From Belnapia sp. (GTDB taxonomy: Bacteria > Pseudomonadota > Alphaproteobacteria > Acetobacterales > Acetobacteraceae): a DNA stretch of 8,043 bases. The position numbers and the translations under genes are program-made. Shown here in pieces: positions 6,232 to 8,043 of the stretch (its first letter is position 1; each line of letters starts with the position of its first letter). Below the pieces are notes generated by a model, which saw nothing but the letters and a program-made list of their open reading frames with translations, had not been told where the DNA came from and searched no databases. Location: the NCBI GenBank assembly GCA_028291445.1, contig JAQGIA010000386.1:1-8043 (forward strand), in the 5' to 3' direction.

Positions 6232-6325
6232 GGGATTGGTTCCATCACCATTCGGTGTGCAACATACCCCATATCGCGAGCATCACACGCAGAGTTTTGC
6301 GTCCTGAAGCATGATTGCTGTCGTT
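6232..6325 (-). promoter_or_regulatory. 94-bp intergenic region between hldE and the kinase, possible kinase promoter
   Basis: This stretch is visibly richer in A and T than the flanking genes, as expected for a regulatory region. It contains a short perfect inverted repeat, ACGCA at 6287-6291 and TGCGT at 6298-6302 with a 6-nt loop, which could be an operator half-site pair or chance. I could not draw a convincing -35/-10 pair, and there is no clear intrinsic terminator after hldE, so read-through from hldE into the kinase gene is possible. Confidence 0.35.
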
Positions 6326-7765
6326 TTATCTGTCGCGCATGCGGGTGATCATGCTGGTGGTCGATCGACCGGCCAGCAGATCGATCAACTGCACCGTTCC
6401 GCCCGCGGCCAGTACTTCGGCTGCGCCCACGACCTGCTCCACCGTATAGTCGGCGCCCTTCATCAGCACATCCGGCAGCAGCAGCCGGATCAGCGCGAGC
6501 GGTGTCTCCTCGCCGAAGGCGACCACCGCGTCGACCGCGGCCAGCGCGCCGATCACCGCGGCGCGGTCGGCCAGCGGATTGACCGGGCGGGTCGGGCCCT
6601 TCAGCCGGGCGACGCTGGCATCGGTGTTCAGCGCCACCACCAGCCGGTCGCAGCGCCGCCGGGCCGCCCGCAGCAGCGCGACATGCCCGGCGTGGAGGAT
6701 ATCGAAGCAGCCGTTGGTGAAGCCGACCCGCAGCCCATGCGCCTTCCACTCGGCGACCAGCCGGACCGCGCTGGCATGGTCGAGCAGCATCTCCTCGCCG
6801 GGCCCGGCGCCGCCCTCGGCCCGCAGCGCATGCGCCAGCTCATCGGCGCCGACCGTCGCGGTGCCGAGCTTGCCGACGACGATGCCGGCCGCGGCATTGG
6901 CGATGCGCATCGCCGCCCCCAGCCCATGCCCGGCGGCATGGGCCAGTGCCAGCGTGGCGATGACGGTATCGCCGGCGCCGGAGACATCGAAAACCTCGCG
7001 CGCCTCGGCCGGGACGCTCTCGACCGTGCCATCGGCCAGCACCAGGGTCATGCCCTTCTCGGCCCGGGTGCAGAGCAGGGCAGGGACCTCGGCGGCGGCG
7101 AGCACGGCGCGGGCGGCGGCGGCCACCTCCGCCTCGCTGCCGGTCGGCAGGCGGGCGGCGCGGGCCAGTTCGCGGGCATTGGGCGTCAGGCAGTCGGCCC
7201 CGCGATAGCGGGTGAAATCATCCGATTTGGGATCGGCGAAGACCGGGATGCCCTGGGCGCGGGCGGCGGCGATGGCGGCGGCCACCACCTCGGGCGCCAG
7301 CACGCCCTTGGCGTAGTCGGAGAGGATCAGCGCCTGGCAGCCGGGCAGCGCCGCGGCGGTGGCGGCGATCAGCGCCGCGGCCTCGGCGGCATCGGCCGGG
7401 CGCGTCGTCTCGTCATCGAGCCGCGCCACCTGCTGGGTGCCGGCGATCAGCCGGGTCTTGCAGATCGTCGGGCGCCGGGGGGCGGGCACCGTGGCATCGG
7501 TGATGCGCGGATCGCCGGCCAGCAGGGCGCGGAATTCGGCCGCCGCCGCGTCCTGGCCGAGCAGCCCGACCAGCACCGCCTGGCCGCCGAGGGCCGAGAT
7601 GTTGCGGGCGACGTTGCCGGCGCCGCCGGGCATGGCGATGGTCCGGCGCAGCCGCACCACCGGCACCGGCGCCTCGGGCGAGATCCGGTCCACGTCGCCA
7701 TAGAGGAAGCGGTCGAGCATCACATCGCCCAGGACGAGGATGCGGCAGCCGGTGAAGTCGAGCAT
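6326..7765 (-). CDS. hldE: Bifunctional heptose-7-phosphate kinase / heptose-1-phosphate adenylyltransferase HldE
   Basis: The product is 479 aa, full length for HldE. The N-terminal ribokinase/PfkB domain (1 to about 315) phosphorylates D-glycero-D-manno-heptose 7-phosphate at C1. It shows V-L-G-D-V-M-L-D-R (11-19), P-G-G-A-G-N-V-A-R-N (46-55), and the D-V-S-G-A-G-D-T anion hole (260-267) with catalytic base D266. The C-terminal nucleotidyltransferase domain (about 330-479) adds AMP from ATP to give ADP-heptose. It shows F-T-N-G-C-F-D-I-L-H-A-G-H (349-361) with the HxGH motif, L-N-T-D-A-S-V (379-385), L-M-K-G-A-D-Y (434-440) and the closing S-T-T-S-M-I-T-R-M (468-476). ADP-heptose feeds the LPS inner core. 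The partners gmhA, gmhB and hldD are not in the window. The ATG at 7765 gives the usual HldE N-terminus; no Shine-Dalgarno is visible, and a strong terminator ends about 30 bp upstream. Confidence 0.97.
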   Translation of the reverse strand: MLDFTGCRILVLGDVMLDRFLYGDVDRISPEAPVPVVRLRRTIAMPGGAGNVARNISALGGQAVLVGLLGQDAAAAEFRALLAGDPRITDATVPAPRRPTICKTRLIAGTQQVARLDDETTRPADAAEAAALIAATAAALPGCQALILSDYAKGVLAPEVVAAAIAAARAQGIPVFADPKSDDFTRYRGADCLTPNARELARAARLPTGSEAEVAAAARAVLAAAEVPALLCTRAEKGMTLVLADGTVESVPAEAREVFDVSGAGDTVIATLALAHAAGHGLGAAMRIANAAAGIVVGKLGTATVGADELAHALRAEGGAGPGEEMLLDHASAVRLVAEWKAHGLRVGFTNGCFDILHAGHVALLRAARRRCDRLVVALNTDASVARLKGPTRPVNPLADRAAVIGALAAVDAVVAFGEETPLALIRLLLPDVLMKGADYTVEQVVGAAEVLAAGGTVQLIDLLAGRSTTSMITRMRDR

Positions 7766-7772
7766 GGGGCGC

Positions 7773-7802
7773 CAATAGCCCGCCAGGGTTGAGAATTGAA
7801 AA
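7773..7802 (-). promoter_or_regulatory. Candidate hldE promoter overlapping the terminator T-tract
   Basis: On the minus strand, TTTTCA (7797-7802) and CTATTG (7773-7778) are 18 nt apart. The predicted start would fall at about 7766, immediately before the hldE ATG. The elements match consensus only loosely. The case rests mainly on the lack of any other room between the terminator and the gene. Confidence 0.25.
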
Positions 7803-7828
7803 CGGCGCCGGGGTTGCCCCCGGCGCCG
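7795..7828 (-). terminator. Intrinsic terminator downstream of fusA
   Basis: On the minus strand, an 11-bp perfect stem (CGGCGCCGGGG pairing with CCCCGGCGCCG, plus-strand arms 7803-7813 and 7818-7828) closes on a GCAA tetraloop of the GNRA type. It is followed at once by TTTT (7799-7802) and an AT-rich tail. It lies 27 nt after the fusA stop and is oriented to end fusA transcription. Confidence 0.92.
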
Positions 7829-7855
7829 CCGCCGTTCAGTCCGGCAGCGCCGGGA

Positions 7856-8043
7856 TCAGGCGGACTTCGCCATGATCTCGTCCGCGATGTTCCGCGGCAC
7901 CGGGTCGTAGTGGTGGAACTGCATCGAGAAGGACGCACGCCCCTTGGTCATGCCGCGCAGGTTGGAGATGTAGCCGAACATCTCCTTCAGCGGGACATGG
8001 GCGCGGACGATGACCGAGGTGCCGGCCATGTCCTGGGACTGGA
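7856..8043 (-). CDS. fusA: Elongation factor G, C-terminal end only
   Basis: The last 61 residues and a TGA stop are present; the rest lies beyond the right edge. The fragment reads as EF-G domain [15 protein letters not shown] (16-29), [12 protein letters not shown] (31-42), [13 protein letters not shown] (44-56), ending M-A-K-S-A. EF-G is the GTPase that drives ribosomal translocation and recycling. The domain V motif order and the C-terminal end fit closely. It is followed by a strong terminator and then hldE rather than tuf, so it does not sit in the usual rpsL-rpsG-fusA-tuf order on this side. Whether it is the main fusA or a second copy cannot be decided from 61 residues. Confidence 0.9.
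   Translation of the reverse strand, partial: QSQDMAGTSVIVRAHVPLKEMFGYISNLRGMTKGRASFSMQFHHYDPVPRNIADEIMAKSA

Noticed and set aside
6231..6325. Chain of tiny overlapping ORFs (TGATG junction) in the hldE-kinase gap on the minus strand
   Set aside because: They have no ribosome sites and no coding signal. Short ORFs of 9-12 codons are expected by chance in an AT-richer gap.
4528..6348. 606-codon plus-strand open frame opposite the histidine kinase
   Set aside because: The kinase on the minus strand shows every family motif, and the opposite frame is low-complexity and rich in Q, G, R and H. It is a codon-bias shadow.
6311..7792. 493-codon plus-strand open frame opposite hldE
   Set aside because: hldE is unmistakable on the minus strand. 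The opposite translation is Gly/Arg/His-rich without domains.
1..8043. Mobile element, CRISPR array, tRNA/rRNA, or a multi-gene defence or biosynthetic system
   Set aside because: I saw no transposase, integrase, terminal inverted repeats, regularly spaced repeats, tRNA-like cloverleaf or cluster of defence domains on either strand.

Overview
The window looks like a chromosomal segment from a high-GC alphaproteobacterium. GC is high throughout, there is a tripartite-tricarboxylate-type (Bug) binding protein, the histidine kinase is of the HWE/HisKA_2 type, and the translational signals are a mix of strong Shine-Dalgarno, GTG and TTG starts. An Acetobacteraceae (Roseomonas-like) source is my best guess, but no rRNA or other taxonomic marker is present, so this is inference. 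The window holds seven main protein genes: five complete and two cut by the window edges.

Left block, minus strand, transcribed leftward from about 2814 to 1: a secreted endonuclease/exonuclease/phosphatase (EEP) family protein, then a periplasmic Bug-family solute-binding protein, then an MFS transporter that runs off the left edge. Spacings are 56 bp and 3 bp, so this is a plausible operon. The Bug and MFS genes are in the same reading frame, separated by a single TAG.

Centre, plus strand, divergent from the EEP gene across only 45 bp: an unrecognised small secreted protein of 196 aa, then a MaoC-like hydratase of 150 aa. The 3' end of the first gene carries a 26-bp tandem duplication. The MaoC gene is preceded by a 10-codon upstream ORF with a strong Shine-Dalgarno and a PPP motif, overlapping the MaoC start as ATGA.

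Right block, minus strand: the 3' end of an elongation factor G gene (fusA), a perfect intrinsic terminator, hldE (bifunctional heptose-7-P kinase / heptose-1-P adenylyltransferase for the LPS inner core), a 94-bp lower-GC gap, and an orphan membrane-bound PAS/HisKA_2 histidine kinase. The kinase converges on the MaoC gene with 11 bp between stop codons.

I see no mobile element, CRISPR array, tRNA, rRNA or obvious defence system. The gene content is mostly ordinary. The points most worth checking are regulatory or architectural: the polyproline upstream ORF, the terminal tandem duplication, the terminator-abutting and possibly leaderless hldE start, and the in-frame Bug/MFS junction.
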